From assembly GCA_963798275.1 (NCBI GenBank), contig CAWCTB010000032.1:1-64000 (forward strand): 64,000 bases of DNA, written 5' to 3'. Below the pieces are notes generated by a model that searched no databases, had not been told where the DNA came from, and saw only the letters and a list, made by a program, of their open reading frames with translations. This document shows positions 10,301 to 19,168 of this stretch, piece after piece. The stretch's first letter is position 1, and every line of letters starts with the position of its first letter. Position numbers and translations under genes: made by a program. The DNA is from CAWCTB01 sp963798275. GTDB taxonomy: Bacteria > Acidobacteriota > Terriglobia > Terriglobales > Acidobacteriaceae.

Positions 10301-10637
10301 GCATCCTCCTGGGAGAGTGATCTGCTTGCGAAAGTATTAAGCACTATGTACTACCAAGGCCGGAGTTGGGCAAGTGCCTTTTTGAGCCAGAACAGCGCTT
10401 TGCCACGATTCACAGATTTGTTGTGAAATGCTGCATTCCACCGTGACGAACGTCATCCCTGGTGCGCACTACGGCAGTTTCAGTGAACATGTAGACCGCG
10501 ATCCCGCAGGGGCTAAAGCCCGAGTTCGCTACTCTGGCTAACGGCGCGGCTGAAGCCATGCCCTTTCAAGACGATGCGTGGTCTACAGCAACCTTGAAAC
10601 CGTACTGGAAAAAATGAGGGACAAAGCGTTGACCAAT
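10301..10637. repeat. Intergenic stretch with REP-like palindromes
   Basis: No gene was found here. Two short related palindromes occur: GGGCTAAAGCCC at 10510-10521 and GGCTGAAGCC at 10548-10557, the second followed by ATGCCCTTTCAA. From general familiarity these look like the dispersed GGCTAAAGCC/GGCTGAAGCC intergenic motifs of acidobacterial genomes. Their function is unknown; they could be transcription-attenuating hairpins. Confidence 0.4.
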
Positions 10638-11562
10638 CTATTCGGAAGCCGCGAGGCGGCGAGCACGATGCAGCGCGCCTCTGGCCGGGTCGGCATCCGT
10701 GAGCGTCACCCGAACGCTGGGTACGGCATCGGTCAGTTCGACTTCAAAGGCCCGGCGTACCGCCTCCGAGGCATGAAACACGCCGCCCGACAGTTTGACC
10801 GCCACGCTTTCGCCGGGAGGCCACAGGCGGGCGATGACCGGAGCCGCCAGCGCCGCCAGTTCGGCGCCGGCGCTGACGAGGATACGTTGCGCGTGACGAT
10901 CGCCAGCTTCGAATGCAGCCACAACCAGGGGAAATAGCTGGGCAAACTCAGGAGCGGGCTGCCGGTTGGCACGCCGCACCAGTTCCTGGTACGAGGCGAG
11001 GTTCCAGTGGGCAAAGATTCGCGGCTGCAGTTCGGTCTTCTCCCCAGCGTCGTGTGCGGCCATCACCGCAGTCACGGCCCGCACACCGATCCAGTAGCCC
11101 GAACCTTCGTCCGAAATCGCGAAGCCCCATCCGCCGGCGCGGGCCGTCTGACCGTCTTTGTCCCGGCCATAGGCAATCGAGCCTGTGCCAGCGATGACGA
11201 TCACGCCCGCGGCGCCGCCTAGCGCACTTTCGTGCGCGATCACCATGTCGCCGACAACCTCGATTGTTGCTACTGGCAGCAGGCGGGACAGAAGTTCGGA
11301 CGCTTGCCGTCGAAGCGCTTCGCCGGCCGCTCCCGCGATGCCGGCGCAAACTGATTTGATCTCTGCGGGGTTTATTTGAGCAGCGGCGCAGATCCGGGCA
11401 ATTCCCCCGCGCCACAACTCCCTCCGCCTGCTCCGGCCCCAGGCGAACGATGTTGCTTCCGCCGACAATCGCTTCGGCAATGACCCGCTGGCGATCGCCC
11501 AGAAGCAACTTCGTCTTGCTGCCACCGCCATCGATGCCGAGGAAGTAGGCCATCGCCGCCAT
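10638..11562 (-). CDS. BadF/BadG/BcrA-type ATPase (N-acetylglucosamine-kinase-like), one frameshift
   Basis: An ASKHA-fold kinase of about 300 residues. The N-terminal piece (start 11562 or a nearby ATG, MAYFLGIDGGGSKTKLLLGD) carries the phosphate-1 loop DGGGSKTK. The frame changes near 11415, after RLGPEQAEGVVA. The second piece contains CAGIAGAAGEALRRQA and VIAGTGSIAYGRD (phosphate-2 region), GGWGFAISDEGSGYWIG, and KLSGGVFHASEAV (adenosine loop). Relatives phosphorylate GlcNAc or act as activators of benzoyl-CoA-type reductases. The single-domain form fits a GlcNAc-type sugar kinase better. The frameshift is probably a sequence error because all motifs are kept. Confidence 0.82.
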
Positions 11563-11648
11563 TATCGCAAACGGAAGCGCACACCTCGTGCGGTCAATAG
11601 CAAGGCGTCTTTTCGGGTCGATCGGTTATAGTTCCTACCACCGTTGCA

Positions 11649-13043
11649 ATGCCGCTCATGGCCCAGACCGCCAGCACCAGACTTCCATCTCCGTCGCTGT
11701 CGCGCGATCTCGGGGTAAGCCACGCCGCCGCTATCGTGATCGGCACCATCATCGGGAGCGGCATCTTCCTGGTTCCCGCCGAGATGATGCAGGCGGTGGG
11801 CTCCGCCCGGCTGGTTTACCTGGCGTGGATCGTGGGCGGCGTGCTCTCGATGGCAGGCGCCATCACCTACGCCGAATTGGGCGCGATGAAGCCCCAGGCA
11901 GGCGGCGAATACATCTACATCCGCGATGCTTATGGGCCCCTGCCGGCGTTCCTCTACGCATGGACGTGGTTCGCCATCGCCAAGCCCGCTTCGATCGCGA
12001 CCACGACGACGGGACTCGTCCGCATTCTCGGAACCTTCCCGGTATTTTCGTTTTTCAATGATGCGGTTTTTCGTGCGCCGTTGGCTGTTACGTACGGGCA
12101 GCTTGTGGCGATCCTGGCGGCCACGCTGATCACGGCGCTGAACTACATCGGGGTAAAGAAAGCGGGCGAGTTCCAGCTATTCTTCACGTTGCTGAAGATT
12201 GCAATGATCGTTGCCGTGGCCGTACTCTGCTTCACTGCGGCGAGCGGAACGTGGCACAACTTTGCTTCGGAATTTACCGGCGCGATGGGCGGATTTGCCG
12301 GCTTTGTCGCGGCGCTGGTGGCCGCGCTCTGGGCCTACGATGGATGGAACGATCTCAACATGGTCAGCGGAGAGATCAAGCATCCCGAGCGCGCCATTCC
12401 GATTGCGCTGATTGCCGGCGTGGCGGTGGTGGCCGTGCTCTACATGCTGACGAACGCCGCTGTGCAATACGTGCTGCCTGCCTCGGCGATCGCCGCATCG
12501 GAGCGGCCGGCATCCCTGGCAACTGCCATCGCCGTCGGCACGTGGGGAGCGGCCATCGTATCAGCCGGGATGGCGCTGTCGATGCTGGTCAGCCTGAATG
12601 GCACCGTCATGAGCGGCGCCCGCGTGCCCTACGCCATGGCGCGCGACGGATATTTTTTCAAGGCACTGGGCGACGTGCACCCGCGTTTCCACACGCCTGA
12701 CGTGGCGCTGATCGTGCAGTTGGTGCTGTCGGTGTTCCTGCTGCTGTTCGCGGGAAACTTCCGGCAGTTATTTTCGCTGGCCATCTTCGCGGAGTGGCTC
12801 TTCTACATGGTGGCCGCAAGCACGGTCTTCGTCCTGCGCTGGAGGGAGCCCGACGCTCCGCGCCCCTACCGGACCTGGGGCTATCCGGTGGTGCCGGCGC
12901 TGTTCGTCATTGCCGCAGCGGTGCTGCTCTACTGGACCTTCAAGGAAAACTTTCGCAACTCGGTGGGGGGGATCGCGGTGATTGTGGCGGGCGTGCCGCT
13001 CTTCCTGTACTTCGCGAAAAAAAAGCAGCGCCAGCCAGCCTAG
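11649..13043 (+). CDS. APC-family amino acid permease
   Basis: 464 residues with about 12 hydrophobic segments. TM1 has the family hallmark IGTIIGSGIFLVP at residues 33-45, the unwound-helix motif that binds the substrate amino and carboxyl groups. WAYDGWNDLNMVSGEIKHPE in the middle is the conserved region typical of LAT/YfnA-like exchangers. Start ATG 11649 or ATG 11658 (MAQTAST). It converges on glgA with a 17-base gap. Substrate cannot be assigned from sequence. Confidence 0.88.
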   Translation: MPLMAQTASTRLPSPSLSRDLGVSHAAAIVIGTIIGSGIFLVPAEMMQAVGSARLVYLAWIVGGVLSMAGAITYAELGAMKPQAGGEYIYIRDAYGPLPAFLYAWTWFAIAKPASIATTTTGLVRILGTFPVFSFFNDAVFRAPLAVTYGQLVAILAATLITALNYIGVKKAGEFQLFFTLLKIAMIVAVAVLCFTAASGTWHNFASEFTGAMGGFAGFVAALVAALWAYDGWNDLNMVSGEIKHPERAIPIALIAGVAVVAVLYMLTNAAVQYVLPASAIAASERPASLATAIAVGTWGAAIVSAGMALSMLVSLNGTVMSGARVPYAMARDGYFFKALGDVHPRFHTPDVALIVQLVLSVFLLLFAGNFRQLFSLAIFAEWLFYMVAASTVFVLRWREPDAPRPYRTWGYPVVPALFVIAAAVLLYWTFKENFRNSVGGIAVIVAGVPLFLYFAKKKQRQPA

Positions 13044-13060
13044 CCGATCATAGTCTGAAA

Positions 13061-14518
13061 CTACGGTAACGCGGTTACGCGCACCTGCTTCGCCCGCTCG
13101 TAGACTTTGAAGTACTCTTTCGCTGAGGCATCCCAGGAGTAGTCCTGGGCCATGCCGTTGCGCATCAACACCTGCCACGCATTCGGATCGCGATACGCCG
13201 TAATGGCCAAGCGGATCTTCTCCAGAAGAGCCTCGCCGGCGTATTCCTTGAACTTGAAGCCCGTTCCCTTTTGCGTCTTGGGATCCCACTGCTCAACGGT
13301 GTCGTCGAGTCCACCGGTGGCGCGCACGATGGGCACGGTGCCGTATTTCAGGCTGTAGAGCTGATTCAATCCCGCCGGCTCGTATTTCGACGGCATGAGG
13401 AACATGTCGGCGCCGGCCTCGATCTTGTGGGCAAGGCGGTTGTTGAACTCGACCTTCACCGCGAATTTCTGCGGATACTGCTTGTTGAGGCGGCGGAACA
13501 TGTCTTCGTACTCGCGGTCGCCGGTGCCGAGCGCCACCACAATAAGGTCCTCGCGCGCCATGCGGTCGGCCACCTGCTGGATGAGATCGAAGCCCTTCTG
13601 GCCCGCGAAGCGCGATACGATGCCGATGACCGGGAGCTGCGTTTGCTCTGCCAGACCGAATTCCTTGAGCAGATCGGCTTTGCATCTGGCTTTACCGCTC
13701 AGGTCGTCCGCCGCGTAGTTCGCCGCGATGAACTGGTCGGTTGCCGGGTTCCACTCGGCGTAGTCCACGCCATTCAGGATGCCGGCGACGGTGGCGGCAC
13801 GGGCGCGCAGCACCCCCTCCAGTCCGAAGCCGTACTCGGCGGTCTGTATCTCCTGCGCATATTTCTTGCTGACCGTGGTGATGAAGTCGGCGTTGGTGAT
13901 GGCCCCCTTCAGGAAGTTCACCTTGCCGTAGAATTCGAGTTTGGCCATGGTGAACAGGTCCCACGGCAGCATGAGGAGGGGCAGAATCTCCGGCTGGAAC
14001 AGGCCTTGATAGCCGAGATTGTGGATGGTAAACACACAGGGCACGCCGTGGAACGCGGGGTCTTCGCTGTAGAGCGTCTTCAGGAAGATCGGTATCAGCG
14101 CCGTCTGCCAATCGTGGCAATGGAGAATGTCAGGGACACCGAGAATTTTCACGGCCTCCATCACCGTGCGGCAGAACAGCGCGAAGCGCTCGGCATTGTC
14201 GTGATAGTCGCCGAGTGGAGTTCCGTAGAGGGCATCACGATCGAAGTACGGGGGGTAATCGACGAAGTAGAATTGCACGCCGGAGCGAACGCCGCCGTCC
14301 AGCACCGAGCAGAAACGATAGCGGTCATCGAAGGGGACGGTAATGCTGGGGATGACTTTGCGCGGGTTCTCCAGCTTGGTCTGTTTGTAGCGTGGGACAA
14401 AAACCGAGACCTTGTGGCCGAGCTTGGCGAGCGCGGGTGGCAGCGAGCCGACGACGTCCGCCAGACCACCGGTTTTCGAAAACGGAATACACTCCGACGC
14501 AGCGAACGTGATGTGCAT
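13061..14518 (-). CDS. glgA: Glycogen/starch synthase (ADP-glucose, GT5)
   Basis: 485 residues, normal length. Start MHITFAASECIPFSKTGGLA contains the KTGGLADV ADP-glucose-binding motif at residues 15-22. The C-terminal Rossmann domain has KYEPAGLNQLYSLKYG and RATGGLDDTV, the glucosyl-donor and catalytic region (Glu of KYEPAG). It elongates alpha-1,4-glucan from ADP-glucose in the cytoplasm. ATG 14518 is preceded by GGAGGGCTC. A longer reading to 14617 is possible but lacks family support. No other glycogen genes are adjacent. It is divergent from rsmA. Confidence 0.95.
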   Translation of the reverse strand: MHITFAASECIPFSKTGGLADVVGSLPPALAKLGHKVSVFVPRYKQTKLENPRKVIPSITVPFDDRYRFCSVLDGGVRSGVQFYFVDYPPYFDRDALYGTPLGDYHDNAERFALFCRTVMEAVKILGVPDILHCHDWQTALIPIFLKTLYSEDPAFHGVPCVFTIHNLGYQGLFQPEILPLLMLPWDLFTMAKLEFYGKVNFLKGAITNADFITTVSKKYAQEIQTAEYGFGLEGVLRARAATVAGILNGVDYAEWNPATDQFIAANYAADDLSGKARCKADLLKEFGLAEQTQLPVIGIVSRFAGQKGFDLIQQVADRMAREDLIVVALGTGDREYEDMFRRLNKQYPQKFAVKVEFNNRLAHKIEAGADMFLMPSKYEPAGLNQLYSLKYGTVPIVRATGGLDDTVEQWDPKTQKGTGFKFKEYAGEALLEKIRLAITAYRDPNAWQVLMRNGMAQDYSWDASAKEYFKVYERAKQVRVTALP

Positions 14519-14691
14519 GAGCCCTCCGGGCGCGCGCAAGCATGGTAACGTACAGGCGCCGATTATTGCGCCTGCTGGACGAATCGATGCTGGGGATGAC
14601 GCGCCGAACTGCCGCAACCATGATTGCCGACTTATGATGAACTATGACAAGAAACAGTTGAGTCTAATCGCGGCATCGAAAGAGGGTCAAC

Positions 14692-15558
14692 GTGCCTAAA
14701 ACGGCATTGAGCAAAGCGGCGGCTAGCGGCGCCGGAAAACGCAAGCCCAGGCTGGGGCAGAACTTCCTGGTGGACCACGGAGCGGCGCAGCGCATCGTCG
14801 AGGCCCTGGGCGACGTGGCGGACCGCACCGTGATCGAGATCGGCCCCGGGCGCGGCGCGCTGACCGACTTGCTGCTGCCCCGCGCGAAGAAGGTGATCGG
14901 GGTCGAGCTGGACCACGTGCTGGCGGCCCAGCTTCGCATGCGCTACGCCACCCGCACCAACGTGGAGATCCTGGAATCCGACTTTGCCACGGTCGAGTTT
15001 GCCTCGATGCTCGGCCGGCGTCCCGGCCCCCTGCACGACCTCCGCCCGACGCAGCCGGATACCGTAGATGTGATCGGCAACCTGCCCTACTACGTCACTT
15101 CGGAAATCGTCTTGCGTATTCTCGAGTTGCACGCGCAGATCCGGCGTGCGGTCATCATGGTGCAGCGTGAAGTGGCTGACAGAATCTCGGCCGAGCCCGG
15201 ATCGCGCGACTATGGCCTGCTCTCGGCAACGGCGCAACTCTTCGCCCGCGTCGACAAGCTGTTCACCCTGCCGCCCGGAGCTTTCGATCCGCCGCCGCAG
15301 GTACATTCCAGCGTGCTGCGCCTGACCATGGCGCCGCGAGCCGGCGAATTGGGTGTCGAGCCGGAACCGTTTATTGCCTTCCTGAAGCTGGCGTTCGCGC
15401 AAAAGCGCAAGACGCTGGCCAACAACTTGAAGGGCCGGTATCCCGATGGCTCGGTGAAGCCGGCACTGAAGGCGGCTGGACTGCGGGCGGACGTGCGCGC
15501 CGAGGCAGTTCCGCTGGAGAAGATGGCATCACTGTTCCGCGGCCTGCAACCGGCGTAA
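14692..15558 (+). CDS. rsmA: 16S rRNA dimethyladenosine transferase RsmA (KsgA)
   Basis: 288 residues. It dimethylates two adjacent adenosines in helix 45 of 16S rRNA during 30S maturation using SAM. Motifs: KPRLGQNFLVDHGAAQRIVE (residues 18-37), SAM motif I VIEIGPGRGALTDLLL, acidic EILESDF, and the catalytic NLPYYVTSEIV (NLPY). The C-terminal helical domain shows FAQKRKTLANNLKG. Start GTG 14692 follows a GAGGG-type site. It lies 23 bases upstream of amrB on the same strand. Confidence 0.95.
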   Translation: MPKTALSKAAASGAGKRKPRLGQNFLVDHGAAQRIVEALGDVADRTVIEIGPGRGALTDLLLPRAKKVIGVELDHVLAAQLRMRYATRTNVEILESDFATVEFASMLGRRPGPLHDLRPTQPDTVDVIGNLPYYVTSEIVLRILELHAQIRRAVIMVQREVADRISAEPGSRDYGLLSATAQLFARVDKLFTLPPGAFDPPPQVHSSVLRLTMAPRAGELGVEPEPFIAFLKLAFAQKRKTLANNLKGRYPDGSVKPALKAAGLRADVRAEAVPLEKMASLFRGLQPA

Positions 15559-15581
15559 ACTGCGCAGCAGGGGCGAGTGGT

Positions 15582-16409
15582 ATGAGCACTTCGGTTCGCC
15601 AACCAGCCGTGGCCGGCCGTTTTTATCCGGCCAACGCACAGCACCTGCGGGAACAAATCGAGACCTTTGTCACCGCGCGGGCCGGAGTTCCCACCGAGCC
15701 GGCAATCTCAGCCTTGGGTTGCGTGGTACCGCACGCCGGATATATGTACTCCGGAGCCGTCGCCGGCGCGGTGTTCCGGCGCATCGAGATTCCCGCCCGC
15801 TGTGTGATCCTGTGCCCCAACCACACCGGTAAAGGCGAGCCCCTGGCCATCATGAGCGAAGGACTGTGGCGCACTCCCCTGGGAGATGTGCCCATCGACG
15901 AAGAACTGGCGGCCAACCTGAAGTCGCGCTTTTCCCTGCTCACCGAAGATGCCCTGGCGCACCGCTTCGAGCATGCCTTGGAAGTGCAGCTTCCTTTTCT
16001 GCAAGTGCTGCGGCCGGGATTCCGCTTCGTCCCGATCACGGTCGGCACGGGCCACTTTGAAGCCCTGAGCGCTCTGGGGGTCTCGATAGCGGGTGCAATC
16101 GAGGAGGCGCGCGAGCCGGTGCTGATTATTGCCTCCAGCGACATGAACCACTACGAGAGCGATGCCATTACCCGCGTGAAGGACAAGCGCGCCATTGACC
16201 CCATTCTCGCGCTCGATCCGCGAGGCCTCTACGATGCGGTTCGCGATCACGACATCGGCATGTGCGGATACGGGCCGGCGGTCGCCACCCTGACCGCCGC
16301 CAAAAAACTGGGAGCGACGCGGGCGGAGCTGCTGCGCTACGCGACCTCAGGCGACGTCTCAGGTGATCGTGACATGGTGGTCGGCTACGCTGGGATCGCC
16401 ATTTATTAG
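15582..16409 (+). CDS. amrB: AmmeMemoRadiSam system protein B (MEMO1 family)
   Basis: 275 residues, full length for the family. VRQPAVAGRFYPANAQHLRE opens the protein. The conserved metal/active-site-like residues appear in VVPHAGYMYSG (His/Tyr), ILCPNHTG, HRFEHALEVQLPFLQ, SSDMNHYE and HDIGMCGYGPA. The family is related to class III extradiol dioxygenases. In bacteria it usually sits with a radical SAM protein and an AMMECR1 protein, but neither partner is next to it here. It probably shares a transcript with rsmA. Confidence 0.92.
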   Translation: MSTSVRQPAVAGRFYPANAQHLREQIETFVTARAGVPTEPAISALGCVVPHAGYMYSGAVAGAVFRRIEIPARCVILCPNHTGKGEPLAIMSEGLWRTPLGDVPIDEELAANLKSRFSLLTEDALAHRFEHALEVQLPFLQVLRPGFRFVPITVGTGHFEALSALGVSIAGAIEEAREPVLIIASSDMNHYESDAITRVKDKRAIDPILALDPRGLYDAVRDHDIGMCGYGPAVATLTAAKKLGATRAELLRYATSGDVSGDRDMVVGYAGIAIY

Positions 16410-16541
16410 GCAGTCATGGTTGCCGCAGAGGCGGAGTACTTCACGCTGGGGCATGCAGGTTCCTCCCTTACGTCGGCTTAGCCTCAAGCGCTAAGACGCC
16501 GATTTCAGACTGCGACCCAACGGCAGGCCAGGTGCGTTCAG

Positions 16542-16922
16542 CTATTTCTTGAGCCAAGTCAGCAGGTACAGGTTGTTGCCATCGGGATCGCGGAGCATGG
16601 CGGCGCGGGCTCCCCATGGCTGGTCGGCGGGCGGCGACGAAAAGGCGACGCCTTTGGAGACCGCGTTAAGGTAGGTGCGATCGACGTCGTCCACCACGAA
16701 GCTGATGTGATCGATGCCCGGCGGGTTGTTGAAGAGATCGAATTCGCGGCGGGTGATCGGCGACGAAACGCCTTCGAAGACGAACATGCGGCAGGAGCCC
16801 GCGGTGATGAGACATCCGCGATTATTGGCGAAGGCCCGGGTGAATCCCAGCTTCTCGTAAAATTCCAGGCTGCGCTCGAGGTTGCTGACGGCTATTCCAA
16901 TATTGTCGATGGCGGAAATCAT
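16542..16922 (-). CDS. VOC-superfamily (glyoxalase/bleomycin-resistance fold) protein
   Basis: 126 residues. IDNIGIAVSNLERSLEFYEK at the N-terminus and GIDHISFVVDDVDRTYL in the middle are the paired beta-alpha-beta-beta-beta halves of a VOC protein. The end AAMLRDPDGNNLYLLTWLK has the usual metal-site Glu/His region, though the last ligand position looks like Asn-Leu rather than Glu. Possible lyase, dioxygenase or binding protein; substrate unknown. Confidence 0.82.
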   Translation of the reverse strand: MISAIDNIGIAVSNLERSLEFYEKLGFTRAFANNRGCLITAGSCRMFVFEGVSSPITRREFDLFNNPPGIDHISFVVDDVDRTYLNAVSKGVAFSSPPADQPWGARAAMLRDPDGNNLYLLTWLKK

Positions 16923-17075
16923 GGGAGCAGTTTCCAGCGTCGCACTGCAAGTTTCAAGTAAAAAGCAGTTTCGCGCTTCAAGTTTCGAGTCTCGGGCAAG
17001 AGAGTGGAGCGACGGCGAGGGTTGGTTAGGCCGGGTTCATACGCGAGCGAGCTGCGAAGTTGCCGTCCTGCGATG

Positions 17076-17105
17076 AAAAAGAGCTATCCCACAATGCGGG
17101 ATAGC
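17076..17105 (-). terminator. Rho-independent terminator of the cytochrome c gene
   Basis: On the minus strand an 8-bp perfect stem (GCTATCCC / GGGATAGC, 17083-17090 with 17098-17105) and a 7-base loop are followed by TCTTTTT. It lies 26 bases after the cytochrome c stop codon. Confidence 0.85.
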
Positions 17106-17130
17106 CCGGTTGCGTCGCAATGTTGCCGGC

Positions 17131-17574
17131 TCACTTGAGCGATTTCAGGTAGGCGACCACGGCCTCGGCATCGGCGCGGTTCATGCGGTACTGCGGCATG
17201 GGCGGGCGGGGAGGCTGGCCGTTGGGAGCCAGTCCCTTCATGAGCAGTTGGACAGCTTTTTCGCGGTCCCAACCTTCCAGGCCTGCGATTTTGGGCGCGG
17301 TGTCGGCCCACACCGGCATGGGCACGATGGGACCGAAGGTGAGCTTGCCCCCCTGCAACCATTTGTCCATCACCAGCTCACCCTTCTCGTTGTAGGGGGT
17401 GTGGCAGTCGGGACAACCGGCAATGCCCTTAGCCAGGTACTCGCCACGCGCGACTTGCGCGCTGCTGCTGCTGGCGGCGGCCTTGCCGGATTCCGCCAAA
17501 CTTCGATATGGGTATGCGCCTGCCATAGACAGCAGCGCGACAACGCCTACTGCAACGGTAATTCTGTTCGTCAT
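17131..17574 (-). CDS. Exported monohaem cytochrome c
   Basis: 147 residues. A signal sequence (ITVAVGVVALLSMAGAYPY) is followed by ARGEYLAKGIAGCPDCHTP, with the haem motif CPDCH at about residue 53. Axial Met candidates are in GPIVPMPVWAD and PPMPQYRMNRADAEAVVAYL, the latter giving the typical C-terminal helix of class I cytochromes. It resembles the small cytochromes paired with alcohol or aldehyde dehydrogenases and would carry electrons in the periplasm. ATG 17574 is chosen because it begins the signal peptide. It has its own terminator, so is probably monocistronic. Confidence 0.87.
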   Translation of the reverse strand: MTNRITVAVGVVALLSMAGAYPYRSLAESGKAAASSSSAQVARGEYLAKGIAGCPDCHTPYNEKGELVMDKWLQGGKLTFGPIVPMPVWADTAPKIAGLEGWDREKAVQLLMKGLAPNGQPPRPPMPQYRMNRADAEAVVAYLKSLK

Positions 17575-17813
17575 GCTTCGCCCCAAGGAGGATTTTGCGG
17601 AGAGAGAAGACTCTCTGCCGAGCTTTTGCGCAGAACATTCCCCAGCAGTTCCGTGCCCGAGAGTGATGCACATGGGGAGACGCACGACGCAACAGTATCG
17701 GGATTGTGCCGAAGCTGAGCAGCGGTGTCAAGGCCGCCCCGGGTTGCTTTGCAGTCACCTTGCGGACGGGCTGCGGTCTCAGAAAAAAGCGGGCGGCAGT
17801 CTGATTTCAGCAT

Positions 17814-18233
17814 ATGATGTCTCCGCCCATGCCTGCTTCTGCAGCTGCCAGAGCCGTCCCGCTGGAAACGGTCTTTGACCAGATGCAGGAGATTCTTGCG
17901 CGCCACGCCAAGCTGTTCACCGAACTTACGGGACAGGTGAAGAACAAGCGCGACTATCACCTGATCATCAGCAGACCGATGGTGATCGACGGCCGTAAGA
18001 AGGACGGGCTATATTTCGCCAGCCTCATTCAGCAGAAAGACGCGGTGGGCTTTTATTTCATGCCCATCTACTGCTGCGCCGAGGTGAAGGCCAAGCTGTC
18101 TCCGGAGTTGCTGCGACACCTGGATGGGAAGTCCTGCTTCCACCTGAGGGCGCTGACACCGCAATTGAAGAAAGATGCGGCGGCGGCACTGAAGGTCGGA
18201 CTGGAAGCGTACCGGGCGAGACAGTGGCTGTGA
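17814..18233 (+). CDS. YdhG/DUF1801-like small protein
   Basis: 139 residues. A central alpha-beta domain (KNKRDYHLIISRPMVIDGR, GFYFMPIYC) ends with SCFHLRALTPQLKKDAAAAL, where the hydrophobic core and the terminal helix resemble the DUF1801/YdhG fold. No enzymatic motif is seen. Two adjacent ATGs (17814, 17817) are possible starts, and MPASAAARA further on is another. A strong bidirectional hairpin lies downstream. Confidence 0.6.
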   Translation: MMSPPMPASAAARAVPLETVFDQMQEILARHAKLFTELTGQVKNKRDYHLIISRPMVIDGRKKDGLYFASLIQQKDAVGFYFMPIYCCAEVKAKLSPELLRHLDGKSCFHLRALTPQLKKDAAAALKVGLEAYRARQWL

Positions 18234-18257
18234 GCGTCCTTGCGTTTCAGGGTAATG

Positions 18258-18282
18258 AAGGGCGCGACGACCGCGCGCCCTT
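18258..18282. terminator. Bidirectional hairpin terminator between convergent genes
   Basis: Perfect 9-bp inverted repeat AAGGGCGCG / CGCGCCCTT (18258-18266 with 18274-18282, 7-base loop) between the DUF1801-like gene and sod, which converge on it. Short T run (TTT) on the plus side. Confidence 0.7.
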
Positions 18283-18310
18283 TGGTGTTGATTGGAAGCC
18301 GCGAGCTTAC

Positions 18311-18922
18311 TTAATGGCTCTGCTGGAAGCGCTTGTTTACTTCCGCCCAGTTGACCACGTTCCACCACTCTTTCAGGTAGTCGGCGCGTCGGTTCTGGTA
18401 CTTCAAGTAGTAGGCGTGCTCCCAGACATCGTTGCCCATGATGGGGTAGAAGCCCTGTGACATGGGATTGTCCTGGTTGGCCGAGCTGACGACCTGCAGC
18501 TTGCCGCCGTTGTCGCGAACCAGCCAGGCCCAGCCGCTGCCAAACTGCTTCAGGCCGGCATCGTTGAACTTCTCCTTGAAGCTATTGAAGTCGCCGAAGG
18601 TTTCCTTGATAGCGGCGGCGATGGCGCCGCTGGGGTCGCCCCCGACGTTCGGTCCCATGATGGTCCAGAACATGGTGTGATTGACGTGGCCGCCGCCATT
18701 GTTGCGCACCGCGTTGCGAATGGCTTCGGGAACATTTTCCAGGCTCTTGAGCAACTCCTCGGCGCTCAATTTCTGCAGGTTGGGAGCTTTTTCGAGGGCA
18801 GCATTCAAGTTGTTGACGTAGGCCTGATGGTGCTTGTCGTGATGCAGATGCATGGTCTGGGTGTCGATGTACGGTTCCAAAGCAGAGTAGTCGTAGGGCA
18901 GCGGTGGAACTTCGTGTGCCAT
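18311..18922 (-). CDS. sod: Superoxide dismutase (Fe/Mn family)
   Basis: 203 residues, standard length. It dismutates superoxide in the cytoplasm with one Fe or Mn. Metal ligands can be placed in MHLHHDKHHQAYVNNLN (first His), GGGHVNHTMFW (second His) and GNDVWEHAYYLKYQNRRADY (Asp and third His). FGSGWAWLV is the family signature strand. The metal cannot be decided from these residues alone. ATG 18922 starts MAHEVPPLPYDYSALEPYI and has GGAGGAAAGAATC upstream. No signal peptide is seen. Confidence 0.95.
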   Translation of the reverse strand: MAHEVPPLPYDYSALEPYIDTQTMHLHHDKHHQAYVNNLNAALEKAPNLQKLSAEELLKSLENVPEAIRNAVRNNGGGHVNHTMFWTIMGPNVGGDPSGAIAAAIKETFGDFNSFKEKFNDAGLKQFGSGWAWLVRDNGGKLQVVSSANQDNPMSQGFYPIMGNDVWEHAYYLKYQNRRADYLKEWWNVVNWAEVNKRFQQSH

Positions 18923-19168
18923 TCTGATTCTTTCCTCCAGTTGGCTTGATGCGAATAACGGGTGGGTGGGTTCAAAAGTGCCCACTGAGGATAGCCACCT
19001 CGCCGGAGGATCATTATACGGGAGGCGGGCTTCGCCCTCGGCTGTTCCCCTCGCTATTGGCGATTCGCGGTTAGTGATTCGCTTTGGCCCCTGTGCCAGG
19101 TGAGCCTCTTTAAGAGTTGTCAACGGTTAACGACGTGGAGCGGGAGGCGAAGAGCGAATTGCGGCCCT

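Noticed and set aside
13271..14548. 425-residue forward frame opposite glgA
   Set aside because: Shadow of the minus-strand glgA, which has the complete GT5 motif set.
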